A stretch of DNA of 64,000 nucleotides from Lysinibacillus composti. GTDB taxonomy: Bacteria; Bacillota; Bacilli; Bacillales_A; Planococcaceae. This document shows, in pieces, positions 51,935 to 61,005 of this stretch (position 1 is its first letter; each line of letters starts with the position of its first letter). The notes beneath the pieces are model-generated. The model was not told the DNA's origin and ran no database searches. It saw only the letters and a program-made list of their open reading frames with translations. The translations under genes and the position numbers were made by a program. The DNA is taken from contig NZ_JAFBDY010000001.1 in NCBI RefSeq assembly GCF_016908465.1, positions 496,001 to 560,000 of the forward strand, in the 5' to 3' direction.

Positions 51935-53479
51935 ATGAAATCTAAAATATGGATTACTTCGTTATTGATTGGCACTGTGATCATTGGAGGATGTAGTGCA
52001 AGTAATTCTGAATCCAATAAAAATGAAACCATGGACCATTCTAATATGACTGAAGAAGAAATGGCGAATATGGATCATTCTAACATGTCAGAAGAAGAAA
52101 TGATGGGTATGGAAGGTATGGATATGGAAAATGGTCATGCAAGTCATACAAATCCGGTAGCTTTAAATAATTCCACAGGAGAAAATGAAATTGCACTTCC
52201 ACCATTACTTGAACCAGATAAAGAAAATGGAATTGTTTATGATATTACAGCACAAAAAGGGAAAACAGAAATTTATAAAGGAGTTCAAACTGAAACCTAT
52301 GGATATAATGGTTCATTCTTAGGACCAGTTATTCGAATAAATAAAGGTGATACTGTAAAATTCCGTACAAACAATAATCTAACAGAAGCAACTACTTTCC
52401 ACTGGCATGGTCTAGATGTTCCAGGAGTAGGAGATGGTGGGCCACATCAATTGTTACAACCTGGAGAAACTAAAGAAGTGGAATTTACGGTAAATCAACA
52501 AGCTTCTACTTTATGGTTCCATCCACATCCTGAAGGAGCAACTGCAGAACAAGTGTATAAAGGCTTGGCAGGATTAATCTATGTGGAAGATAATAACTCT
52601 AAAAACCTAGGCTTGCCTGATGATTATGGTACAAATGATTTCCCTTTAGTATTCCAAGACAGACAATTTAATGAAGATAAACAATTTGATTACAAAGCGG
52701 TTCGTAATCAAGATGGAACAATTGGTGATACAATGTTAGTAAACGGAACTCTTGACCCTAAGCTGACAGTAGGAAAAGAGAAAGTACGCTTACGATTATT
52801 GAACGGATCGAATGCTCGTAACTATACATTTAAATTAAACACAGGTGATTCATTCAAACAAATTGCAACAGATGGTGGATTCCTAAATAAACCAACTGAG
52901 ATATCAGAAATTACATTAACACCCGGTGAACGAGCAGAAATCATTGTTGATTTTTCTAATCTTGATGCTTCAAGCGATATAGCCCTAATTAATGAAGATG
53001 ATACTATCTTATTGCCATTTAAAATTGATGAACAAAAAACAAATTCAATAAAAATTCAAGAAACTTTAAATAATTATGTAGTAACAGAAGAGGAAAAAAA
53101 CTTACCTGTTACGAAAGAACTTGAATTATTTGGTATGGGTAAAATGGTATATATCAATGATAAACAATTTGATATGAATCGAATTGATTTCACACAAAAA
53201 CAAGGGGAAACAGAAATTTGGGAAATTTATAATAAACCAGATATGATGGGTGGTATGACACATCCTTTCCATATTCATGGCACACAATTTAAAATTGTTT
53301 CAATTGATGGAAAAGAACCACCTGTAAGTCTACAAGGATGGAAAGATACTGTTGCAATAGAATCAGGGCAAACAATAAAACTAGCAGTAAAATTCAATAA
53401 CAAAGGGATCTATATGTTCCATTGTCACGTTCTTGAACATGAAGAAAATGGTATGATGGGACAAGTGGAAGTATTATAA
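51935..53479 (+). CDS. Multicopper oxidase, lipoprotein (CueO-like)
   Basis: Extracellular Cu(I) oxidase. Lipobox IIGGCSA; then a Met/His/Asp-rich segment (MDHSNMTEEEMANMDHSNM, residues about 34-75) likely to bind copper. Copper ligands: HWHG in domain 1, WFHPHPEG, HPFHIHGTQF, MFHCHVLEHEENGMM with the type 1 Cys and Met. 514 residues, three cupredoxin domains as in CueO. Strong AAGGAGGATGG. Together with CopA/CopB export it detoxifies copper outside the membrane. It is followed by a terminator and then a decayed copy of the small oxidase. Confidence 0.93.
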   Translation: MKSKIWITSLLIGTVIIGGCSASNSESNKNETMDHSNMTEEEMANMDHSNMSEEEMMGMEGMDMENGHASHTNPVALNNSTGENEIALPPLLEPDKENGIVYDITAQKGKTEIYKGVQTETYGYNGSFLGPVIRINKGDTVKFRTNNNLTEATTFHWHGLDVPGVGDGGPHQLLQPGETKEVEFTVNQQASTLWFHPHPEGATAEQVYKGLAGLIYVEDNNSKNLGLPDDYGTNDFPLVFQDRQFNEDKQFDYKAVRNQDGTIGDTMLVNGTLDPKLTVGKEKVRLRLLNGSNARNYTFKLNTGDSFKQIATDGGFLNKPTEISEITLTPGERAEIIVDFSNLDASSDIALINEDDTILLPFKIDEQKTNSIKIQETLNNYVVTEEEKNLPVTKELELFGMGKMVYINDKQFDMNRIDFTQKQGETEIWEIYNKPDMMGGMTHPFHIHGTQFKIVSIDGKEPPVSLQGWKDTVAIESGQTIKLAVKFNNKGIYMFHCHVLEHEENGMMGQVEVL

Positions 53480-53498
53480 CAATATGAATAGTAAATAA

Positions 53499-53540
53499 TC
53501 AATGCATCTTCGAGTTACTCTTGGAGATGCGTTTTTATTT
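53499..53540 (+). terminator. Terminator of the CueO-like gene
   Basis: AATGCATCTTCGAG / CTTGGAGATGCGTTTTTA imperfect stem. Confidence 0.6.
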
Positions 53541-53553
53541 AAATAAAAATAAA

Positions 53554-53835
53554 ATAATTTTGAATATACTAAAGCATGCTTTATTGCTTAAATTATAAAT
53601 AAATCGTCATAACACGGGATATTCCTACACTAGAGTATACTATCAAAAATGGTATTTAATATTTCCCAGTTAGTGCTGAATATCAAGAAACACTTCCAGG
53701 TGTTTTTATAAAAGGCTGGGAATACAACGGAAATATTCTAGGACCCACTATTTAAATTTATACAGGGGATTATATCAGTATGAAGAGTAATTAATCACTT
53801 CCTTATAGTGCTACAAGTAATCACCATTGAAATAA
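53554..53835 (+). pseudogene. Decayed 5' copy of the small multicopper oxidase
   Basis: Matches 38738-39035 including about 60 bases of upstream DNA: GATATTCCTACACTAGAGTA, CAAGAAACACTTCCAGGTG, ACAGGGGATTATATCAGTAT. Stops, frameshifts and a lost start codon show it is dead. It encodes only the first 75 or so residues and ends around the HWH copper motif. Confidence 0.85.
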
Positions 53836-53877
53836 AATGAAATAGCTTGTGATTTTAAAAAATCAACAAGCTATTTT

Positions 53878-54231
53878 TTATTTTGCTTTGAAGGTTGTAA
53901 ATATCTCAGTTGCAACATTAAGTATTAAGCGTATTTCGGACTCACTTTTGTTCTCCATTAAATTAAGTAGTAACATAATTAAATCTTTTTTTACTAGGTG
54001 TTTCTGGTCTAAGTTAAGGTTTTCAAAATTAAAAATCGTAGCTGGTACTTCTTCAAGTCCAACTATAATTTTTTCTAATGTTTGCAAGGTAACATTTCTG
54101 TCTCCTCTTTCAACGGCTGCTAAATAGGATGTTTGAAGACCACATTTTTCTGCAAGTTCATCTTGTGTCATTTTTTTTGATTTTCTAATCTCTTTGATAT
54201 TGATACCAACTAATTTCACTAAACTATCCAC
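53878..54231 (-). CDS. XRE-family HTH transcriptional regulator
   Basis: 117 residues. Helix-turn-helix at about 8-62: IKEIRKSKKMTQDELAEKCG, YLAAVERGDRNVTLQTLEKI, a typical Cro/CI-like domain. The C-terminal 50 residues are helical (dimerisation or ligand part). Divergent from the DGQHR gene, with a 137-base shared gap that probably holds its operators, so it most likely controls that gene. Restriction-modification C proteins have this size and place, but no restriction gene is seen. Confidence 0.88.
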   Translation of the reverse strand: MDSLVKLVGINIKEIRKSKKMTQDELAEKCGLQTSYLAAVERGDRNVTLQTLEKIIVGLEEVPATIFNFENLNLDQKHLVKKDLIMLLLNLMENKSESEIRLILNVATEIFTTFKAK

Positions 54232-54368
54232 AAAATCACCTCACTTTAAGACTATGTGAGGTTTCAAAAGCATTACAGATACATATATGATAACTTTCGT
54301 TGATTTTTGTACTTATAAGTACTATAATTTCGTAGTATCAAATTTTTAATAAGGAGAATTTATATACT

Positions 54369-55364
54369 ATGAGTAATAACTTACCTTCAAATATAGCAAT
54401 AGAAAATGTAATACAATCCAAAATGAGAGGGCGTGTTTCTTATCAAGGGTTTGTATCATCACAGGTAGCTGTTAACTTTTCATATTCAAAACTATATAAT
54501 GATCCTTCTGGTAAAGGATATCAGCGACCTATTGATAAAAAGCGCTGCAAAGACTTTGCAAATTATCTTTCACATGGGGAAGATGCGCTTTATACTCCTA
54601 TTTTGCTCAATGCTGCTGGGAATTGGGAATTTCATGCATATGATAATCACCGTCCGAATTACGGAAGATTAATTTGTAAGAAAAAAGCGACGTTAATGGA
54701 TGGGCAACACAGGTTAGGGGGCATAAAAGAATATATAATTGAAACGGATACTACATTAAATGTTCCATTTTTAGCATTTCATTATTTGGATGAAGATGAA
54801 GAAATAAAATTATTTGATGTAATCAATACGAAAGCAAAAGGGATAGGTACTTCTTTGAGTCGTTATCTAAATAGGGAGAATGATGAAATAAGTTGGGTTG
54901 CCACAAATCTAATTCTTAAGACAGAGAGTCCGTTTTTTAGTAAAGGTACTTTAATTGGAAAGAGAACTAAAGAGAAAAATATAACGCTACAAAACTTATA
55001 TAATATTGTTAAATATTTAACAAAGAAATCAGAGTTAGCGGAGCTACCAAAAGAAAAGAAGCTTAACTTAGCACTATTTTATTTCAATTTAATTAAAGAG
55101 TTATTTCCAGAAGAATGGGAAGATAGCAAATTATATAAATTAACTCATATTACTTGTTTGTACGCATTAGCTATTGCTGGAAATAAAATAATTAATGATA
55201 ATTATCTAATTAAATCTCAACAACCAGATTCAGCTAAGATTGCTAGTCTTTTAGTAAATTTAAAAGATATTGATTGGTCTGCAAATGGCGATTTAAAATA
55301 CTTAAAAGGTTTACCTGGAGCTAATATGTTAGCAGGGGATATTTTGAATTGTATTAAGGGATAA
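54369..55364 (+). CDS. DGQHR-domain protein (DndB-like)
   Basis: 331 residues with the defining DGQHR motif (ATLMDGQHRLGGI) near residue 115, preceded by RPIDKKRCKDFANYL and PILLNA and followed by FDVINTKAKGIGTSLSRYL, the usual order of DGQHR proteins. The family includes DndB, the regulator of DNA phosphorothioation, and is linked to ParB-like NTPase folds and to phage-defence islands. No dnd genes are next to it, so this is a solitary member. AAGGAGAA precedes the start. Regulated perhaps by the divergent XRE protein. Confidence 0.82.
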   Translation: MSNNLPSNIAIENVIQSKMRGRVSYQGFVSSQVAVNFSYSKLYNDPSGKGYQRPIDKKRCKDFANYLSHGEDALYTPILLNAAGNWEFHAYDNHRPNYGRLICKKKATLMDGQHRLGGIKEYIIETDTTLNVPFLAFHYLDEDEEIKLFDVINTKAKGIGTSLSRYLNRENDEISWVATNLILKTESPFFSKGTLIGKRTKEKNITLQNLYNIVKYLTKKSELAELPKEKKLNLALFYFNLIKELFPEEWEDSKLYKLTHITCLYALAIAGNKIINDNYLIKSQQPDSAKIASLLVNLKDIDWSANGDLKYLKGLPGANMLAGDILNCIKG

Positions 55365-55608
55365 TGTTTGTAATATAATGTTATGTCTACTTATAAAATT
55401 TTGAACACATTTTCAAATAGAAGGTTAAATAGAATGGGTAATATTAACAAATCAATAATTGAAATATAGAAGTAAACTGTAATCATTTGACCAGGACAAA
55501 AGTTCTGGTCTTTTATTTATATAAAAGTAGCGGATGTAAAGTGATAGCAATAATAGTAGTTTTGGTATGTAATCATCAGATTGTAGTTGTTAAGAAAGGA
55601 ATAATCAA

Positions 55609-55686
55609 ATGGAAACTAAATTAATTAGTTTAAAAAATGAAACTACTAAAGCTTTTATTGCGGATGAAAGATTTGGGCTAATGTGA
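55609..55686 (+). CDS. Small ORF, 25 aa, coupled to the next gene
   Basis: METKLISLKNETTKAFIADE..., preceded by AAGAAAGGAATAATC. Its TGA overlaps a GTG start of the next frame (ATGTGAGG), so both may be one decayed gene or a coupled pair. Confidence 0.35.
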   Translation: METKLISLKNETTKAFIADERFGLM

Positions 55687-55910
55687 GGTATATGATTTTT
55701 CATAGTGAATATTTAGAAATTAGAAATAAACGAGGACGTTCAACAAATTATCTTCATGATTGGTTTTTTAGTAATGTAGAAGAACAAGTTGTTTGTGAAA
55801 AAGCAAAACTGTCTATTTACAAAGAAATAGGTTGCTTTTATCGATTTACAAAAGACGATGAAGTATTCCTAAATTATTTGTATAACGAAGCAAAAAAAGA
55901 AAACTTATAA
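55683..55910 (+). CDS. Hypothetical 75-aa protein
   Basis: GTG start inside the stop of the 25-aa frame. Basic and aromatic (MIFHSEYLEIRNKRGRSTN; SIYKEIGCFYRFTKDDEVFL). No family recognised. It lies in the last piece of accessory DNA before the chromosomal dinB gene. Confidence 0.35.
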   Translation: MRYMIFHSEYLEIRNKRGRSTNYLHDWFFSNVEEQVVCEKAKLSIYKEIGCFYRFTKDDEVFLNYLYNEAKKENL

Positions 55911-56163
55911 ACTACTATTATTAGTTAACTTGAATTGATGTAGAAAGTGTACCTGATTCTAGATTTTTTACTTTAAAAGAGAAAAGTGTCTACTTTTTTA
56001 GTTAAGATATTCGTTCGTTTTTACAAATAATACCATATTAATTATTTTACAGATTTTTTCTTTTGGTTTTTTGTGTCTAAATTGTCTATTATGTTTATAA
56101 TTTAGATGAACATTAGAGTCCCAACGGAATAATAGGAATAAACAAATATCTCACTAATCATAA

Positions 56164-57378
56164 ATGCATGATATGAATAGTTTTTACGCATCAGTTGAAC
56201 AGTCCTATAATCCTGAACTAAAAGGAAAAGCGATTGCCATTGCAGGTAATCCGAAAGAACGCCGTGGAATTATAGTGACGAGTTCATACGAAGCACGAGC
56301 TAAAGGTATTTATACGACCATGAATGTTGGTGAAGCAAGACGAAAATGCCCAGATTTGATTATTTTACCTCCCGATTTCCCAAAGTATCGAACTACATCT
56401 AAAGCGATGTTTGCCATATTGCGTAGTTATACAGAACTTGTCGAACCAGTCTCGATTGATGAAGGTTATGTAGATATTACACAGCTGTCAAATGAACGGC
56501 ATCCTGTTGAAATTGCACAAGAAATCCAACAACGAATAAAAAATGAACTTGATTTACCTTGTTCAATAGGAATTGCACCGAATAAATTTTTAGCAAAAAC
56601 TGCTTCTGATATGAAAAAACCAATGGGGATTACGATTTTGAGAAAGCGTGATATTCCAATAAAGATTTGGCCCCTTCCTGTAATCGAAATGCATGGGGTA
56701 GGGGAAAGTACTGCTAAGAAGCTTGCGTCACTTAATATTAATTTAATCGGTGATTTAGCAAAAGCTGATGAGCATGTATTACGCAACTCTCTAGGGAAGA
56801 ATGGAGTTCGATTGAGGGCTAGAGCAAATGGTGAAGATTCAAGAGAAGTAAATCCCGATGCAATTTACGATACAAAAAGTGTTGGAAACTCAACAACTCT
56901 ACCATATGATGCAACGGATCTTGAAGAGATTGAAATGACATTTGGAAAATTAGCTATTAAAGTGGCTGAACGATTAGAAGCAAAAAAATTAAGTGGCTCA
57001 ACTATAAGTATTCAGATCCGAGATGCAGATTGGCAAAATCATAGCCGCAGCAAAACCTTTCAAAATCCGATTTATCATAAAGAGGTGATTTATGATGAAG
57101 CACTTAAGTTGTTTCATAAATCTTGGAATGGAAACCCTATAAGGCTATTAGGAATTACTGTATCAAATGTGATTGATCGTAAACAAACAGTAGAGCAGCT
57201 CTCGATATTTAATTTTGAAGAACATGCGAAACAGGAGCCTATATATGAATTAATTGATGAAATTGAAAGGAAATTTGGTAAGGGAGCAATTAAAAAAGGA
57301 ATTGATCTCGGAACTAAACCTACATATGCATCCAAAACAAGTTTTAGTAAAGACTTCTTTGATGATTTAAAAGAATAA
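56164..57378 (+). CDS. dinB: DNA polymerase IV (DinB/PolY1), N-terminus altered
   Basis: Translesion polymerase. The palm, SIDEGYVDIT, the SIGIAPNKFLAKTASDMKKP segment, the thumb HGVGESTAKKL and the little finger are all present, with an internal QLSIF clamp-binding motif. The protein begins MHDMNSFYASVE where homologues have about 8 more residues and HVDMNSFYASVE; a TAA directly precedes the ATG and no ribosome binding site is in range. The first catalytic Asp is kept. So the 5' end has been cut or replaced, consistent with this being the junction between accessory DNA and chromosome. Confidence 0.88.
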   Translation: MHDMNSFYASVEQSYNPELKGKAIAIAGNPKERRGIIVTSSYEARAKGIYTTMNVGEARRKCPDLIILPPDFPKYRTTSKAMFAILRSYTELVEPVSIDEGYVDITQLSNERHPVEIAQEIQQRIKNELDLPCSIGIAPNKFLAKTASDMKKPMGITILRKRDIPIKIWPLPVIEMHGVGESTAKKLASLNINLIGDLAKADEHVLRNSLGKNGVRLRARANGEDSREVNPDAIYDTKSVGNSTTLPYDATDLEEIEMTFGKLAIKVAERLEAKKLSGSTISIQIRDADWQNHSRSKTFQNPIYHKEVIYDEALKLFHKSWNGNPIRLLGITVSNVIDRKQTVEQLSIFNFEEHAKQEPIYELIDEIERKFGKGAIKKGIDLGTKPTYASKTSFSKDFFDDLKE

Positions 57379-57461
57379 CTACAATGTAGTTGAGTGAATA
57401 CTTTACAAAAGTTGCAAATAATAGTAGAATTCGACAAATATTAAGTGAACGGGGGCACAAT

Positions 57462-58397
57462 ATGGAGCTTCAATTTTTAGGAACAGGCGCTGGAATGCCT
57501 TCAAAAGAACGAAATACAAGTTCATTGGCATTAAAGTTATTAGAAGAAAGGGGTACAATTTGGCTTTTTGACTGTGGAGAAGCGACACAACATCAGATTT
57601 TACATACAACCATTCGCCCTAGAAAAATAGAAAAAATATTTATTACCCACCTACATGGTGATCATATTTTTGGACTACCGGGCCTTCTTAGCTCGCGTTC
57701 GTTTTTAGGAGGACAAGATCTTCTCACTATTTACGGCCCAAAAGGATTGCAAGAGTGGATTCTTGCTTCACTAGATGTAACAAAAACTCATTTAACGTAT
57801 CCAATCCAATTTATTGAAGTTCAGGAGGGAGTATTGTTTGAAGATGAACAATTCGTAGTCCATGCACTTGAACTAGAGCATGTGATCCCTTGTTTCGGCT
57901 TTCGAATTGAACAAAAGCCATTACCAGGAGAATTATTAGTTGAAAAAGCAATTGAGCTTGGAGTTCCTAAAGGGCCTCTTTTGGGGAAATTGAAAAATGG
58001 GGAAAGCGTCACACTTGACGATGGAACAATCGTTAATAGTCACGATGTCACAGCGCCACCGAAAAAGGGCTTCACGGTTACGATATTAGGTGATACAAAA
58101 TATTGTAATAATGCAAAAGAGTTAAGTACGGATGCGGATATTGTTGTGCATGAAGCAACGTTTGATGAATTAACAGAAAACCTTGCAGGTAGCTATGGTC
58201 ATTCAACAAATATTGATGCTGCAAAAATTGCTTTAGAGAGTGGGGCAAAGCATCTAATTTTAAATCATATTAGTGCACGTTTTCTTCCGCACGATATAAA
58301 TAGGCTACTTAATGATGCTAGAGAGATTTTCCCTAGCGTATTCATTGCAAAGGACTTTTCAAATTTCGATTGGAAAAATGGAGATTTATTTGATTAA
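57462..58397 (+). CDS. rnz: Ribonuclease Z
   Basis: Endonuclease that matures tRNA 3' ends. Starts at ATG 57462 behind ACGGGGGC; the earlier frame overlaps the untranslated gap after dinB. 311 residues. Metallo-beta-lactamase motif HLHGDH (His63-His68), the FLGTGAGMPSKERNTSS N-terminus, the exosite arm near residue 150-180, and the final HISARF. Gene order dinB-rnz-namA matches the conserved chromosomal block of Bacillus. A terminator follows. Confidence 0.96.
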   Translation: MELQFLGTGAGMPSKERNTSSLALKLLEERGTIWLFDCGEATQHQILHTTIRPRKIEKIFITHLHGDHIFGLPGLLSSRSFLGGQDLLTIYGPKGLQEWILASLDVTKTHLTYPIQFIEVQEGVLFEDEQFVVHALELEHVIPCFGFRIEQKPLPGELLVEKAIELGVPKGPLLGKLKNGESVTLDDGTIVNSHDVTAPPKKGFTVTILGDTKYCNNAKELSTDADIVVHEATFDELTENLAGSYGHSTNIDAAKIALESGAKHLILNHISARFLPHDINRLLNDAREIFPSVFIAKDFSNFDWKNGDLFD

Positions 58398-58410
58398 TTA
58401 AAACATAAAC

Positions 58411-58452
58411 ATTAAAAAGCGTGAACAAAATTCATTTGTTCACGCTTTGTTT
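58411..58452. terminator. Terminator of rnz
   Basis: AAAAAGCGTGAACAAA / TTTGTTCACGCTTTG stem. Confidence 0.85.
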
Positions 58453-58580
58453 TGGTGGAAAATGTAGAAAAAAGTAATAATAAATAAGTAGAATTACACT
58501 TTTCGACAACAACAAATATCAAAAACCTACATTTCCTAGGAAATAATATCATTTATTTAGAAAAATAATGTTATTTTGGC

Positions 58581-59600
58581 TTATTGATGCCATCCGCGTC
58601 TATATGAATCATTTGGAGCTTCAAGGTGCACTCCTAATTGTTGAGCTGCTCGGTAAGGGAAATAAGGATCACGCAATAATTCACGCCCTAATAAAATTAA
58701 ATCAGCTTTCTCTTGTTGTAAAATATCTTCCGCTTCTTTCCCTGTTGTAATAATCCCGATCGCACCTGTTTTAATTTCAGCACCATTTCGAATGGTTTCA
58801 GAAAATGGAACTTGATAAAGCGGGAATGATTCAACATGTGCTGGAACAACACCACCAGAACTTACGTCGATTAGGTCCACATCTTGCGACTTCATCCATC
58901 TTGCAAATTGAATATAGTCTTCTGCTGTTAGCCCATTTTCCACATATTCATTTGCTGAGACACGAACTGATATAGGACCATTCCACACTGAACGCACTGC
59001 ATCAAGTACTTCGCGAAGAACCCGGTAACGATTTTCAGCAGCTCCACCATAATCATCTTCTCTTTTATTTGTTAATGGAGATAAAAATTGATTAATTAAA
59101 TACCCATGTGCGCCATGAATTTCTATAAATTCAAAACCAGCTTTTTTTGCACGTACAGTTGCTTTTGCGAATGAATCCACCACATACGCGATATCGTCTT
59201 TTGACATTTCGATTGGTGTCTTATATTGATCATTAAATGCAATTGCAGATGGGGCATAAATATCATCTCTTACTGTAGCTTTCCTTCCCGCATGTGCTAA
59301 TTGGATACCAGCTTTTGCACCATACGCGTTCACGTTTGTTACGATACGGGATAATCCTGCTATATGATTATCGCTCCATATTCCTAAATCATTTTCAGTT
59401 ATTCTTCCTTCTGGAACAACTCCTGTTGCTTCAACAATAATTAACCCTACTTGGCCAACTGCACGTGAAGTATAATGGGTTAAATGAAAGTCAGTCGCAA
59501 AACCATCGTTTTTTGCTTGATACATACACATAGGAGACATGACAATTCTGTTTTTTAATTCTAGATTTTTTATAGTAAAAGGTTTAAATAACAAAGCCAT
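58581..59600 (-). CDS. namA: NADPH dehydrogenase NamA (YqjM, old yellow enzyme)
   Basis: FMN-dependent ene-reductase. 339 residues. MSPMCMY near residue 22-27 has the YqjM-type Cys25 that tunes the flavin; [19 protein letters not shown] carries the substrate-binding His pair; DYGGAAENR and [13 protein letters not shown] are the phosphate-binding end. It belongs to the thermophilic-like OYE class. Orientation toward rnz and the adjacent proI gene match the chromosomal order known from Bacillus. GGGGGTTTT upstream of the ATG. Confidence 0.96.
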   Translation of the reverse strand: MALLFKPFTIKNLELKNRIVMSPMCMYQAKNDGFATDFHLTHYTSRAVGQVGLIIVEATGVVPEGRITENDLGIWSDNHIAGLSRIVTNVNAYGAKAGIQLAHAGRKATVRDDIYAPSAIAFNDQYKTPIEMSKDDIAYVVDSFAKATVRAKKAGFEFIEIHGAHGYLINQFLSPLTNKREDDYGGAAENRYRVLREVLDAVRSVWNGPISVRVSANEYVENGLTAEDYIQFARWMKSQDVDLIDVSSGGVVPAHVESFPLYQVPFSETIRNGAEIKTGAIGIITTGKEAEDILQQEKADLILLGRELLRDPYFPYRAAQQLGVHLEAPNDSYRRGWHQ

Positions 59601-59696
59601 TTAAAAAACCCCCTTCAATATTTTTCTCGTCTATTGGTATCATAACTTAAATGCTGACTTTTTCAATTAATGTGTTTTACCAATATTAAGATGAAA

Positions 59697-59722
59697 TAAA
59701 AAGGGTGCATAATTGCACCCGA
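59697..59722. terminator. Terminator downstream of proI
   Basis: GGGTGCA TAAT TGCACCC stem with A/T-rich flanks. Confidence 0.75.
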
Positions 59723-59744
59723 TTTATGTTGATTTATTATGAAT

Positions 59745-60551
59745 TTATACACCTTTAGCCAGTTCTCGAGATCTCGCTTCAGCGCTCTTAATACAAGCGA
59801 AAATGGCTTCTTTAAAGTGGTTGCTCTCTAAGGCACGAATACCAGCTTCTGTTGTTCCGCCAGGGCTTGTAACCTTTTGTCGTAAAATGGTTGGTTCTTC
59901 TTTTACAGATTGAAGCATCGCTGCAGACCCTGCAATGGTTTGAATCATTAAAGTTCGAACATCTTCTTTTGATAATCCAAACTCTGTCCCAACACTTTCC
60001 CATGCTTCTAATAAGTAGTACAAATATGCAGGTCCACTACCTGATAGGGCAGTAACTGCATGAAGTTTATCTTCCTCTACCTCTATAACAATTCCAATTG
60101 CTTCTAGCATTTGAAGGAAAGTTTGCTTTTGGATGACTGTCGCATCTTGGTTAAAGGCAACGCCGCTTGCTGACATGCCGATTGTTGCTGATGTGTTTGG
60201 CATAACCCTTGCGATTGGTCGATTTCCTAATTCGTTTTCAATTGTATTAATGGAAATTCCTGCCATAACGGATAGTATCGATGCATTTGGAGAAATATAT
60301 GGTCTGATAGATTGCATGGCTGTTTTTGCATCTTTAGGTTTAACTGCCAAAATAATTAAATCTGCATCATAAATTTCATTCTTATCCTGTAAAATTTGAG
60401 TTCCATAACACGAACTTAAATATTCCAATCTCTCGAAATGAAAACGATTCGTTACATAAATCTGTTTAGAAGGTACAACTTCCTGTTCTACCCAGCCTTG
60501 GATTAAAGCTTCTGCAATTGACCCAGCACCAATAAAAATAACCTTTTGCAT
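59745..60551 (-). CDS. proI: Pyrroline-5-carboxylate reductase (ProI type)
   Basis: Last step of proline synthesis, NADPH-dependent. 268 residues: Rossmann loop FIGAGSIAEALIQGW (GxGxxG variant), ILAVKP, RVMPNTSATIGMSASG, ALSGSGPAYLYYLLEAW and the dimer region TSPGGTTEAGIRAL. GGAGGGAT precedes the start. It is preceded by a T-box leader with a Pro specifier, so it should be induced when tRNA-Pro is uncharged, as for proI of Bacillus. Confidence 0.96.
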   Translation of the reverse strand: MQKVIFIGAGSIAEALIQGWVEQEVVPSKQIYVTNRFHFERLEYLSSCYGTQILQDKNEIYDADLIILAVKPKDAKTAMQSIRPYISPNASILSVMAGISINTIENELGNRPIARVMPNTSATIGMSASGVAFNQDATVIQKQTFLQMLEAIGIVIEVEEDKLHAVTALSGSGPAYLYYLLEAWESVGTEFGLSKEDVRTLMIQTIAGSAAMLQSVKEEPTILRQKVTSPGGTTEAGIRALESNHFKEAIFACIKSAEARSRELAKGV

Positions 60552-60614
60552 CCATATCCCTCCACTAATTATTATGTATTTTTTAAGAAAATATTGCTCG
60601 AGCGTTCTTTTCTA

Positions 60615-60870
60615 AAATAAAAAAATGCGTTTTCGTCCTTAAATTTAAGGACGAAAACGCATATAGTTTCCGCGGTACCACCTTAGTTTGCTAAATATAG
60701 CACAACTTGTTCCTTATTAACGCAAAGGATACGGTCATGTTGTCATGACTGCTCAGAAGTAGGTTCAATGAAATGAGTGGGTTATGCTACTTTCACCAAA
60801 TGTAGCACTCTCTTAAACCATCAAAACATTTACTTGGCTTCATCATCGCTTTAACAAAAATTTTTTGAAT
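60615..60870 (-). promoter_or_regulatory. T-box riboswitch, proline-type, upstream of proI
   Basis: On the minus strand: stem I with AGAGAGTGCTACATTTGGTGA, specifier context GAACCTACTTCTGAG (CCT, proline), the T-box AAGGTGGTACCGCGG, and a terminator GCGTTTTCGTCCTTAAAT/TTAAGGACGAAAACGC followed by T7. It fits the proline-biosynthesis gene it precedes. Confidence 0.93.
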
Positions 60871-61005
60871 TATCAAGATTATATGCATTTCTATAATTTC
60901 TGTCAACTATGTTTAGTGACGAACTGGAAAAAAAGAAGTAAAATGAAATGAACTACTATTCAATTATAATATTAGAATTGCGGTGTTAATCAAGGGGGAT
61001 ATTCT

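Noticed and set aside
60615-60870. Possible additional member of the five-copy RNA element.
   Set aside because: This is a standard T-box leader with T-box sequence and proline specifier; it lacks the AAYCAKACGGTGA loop.
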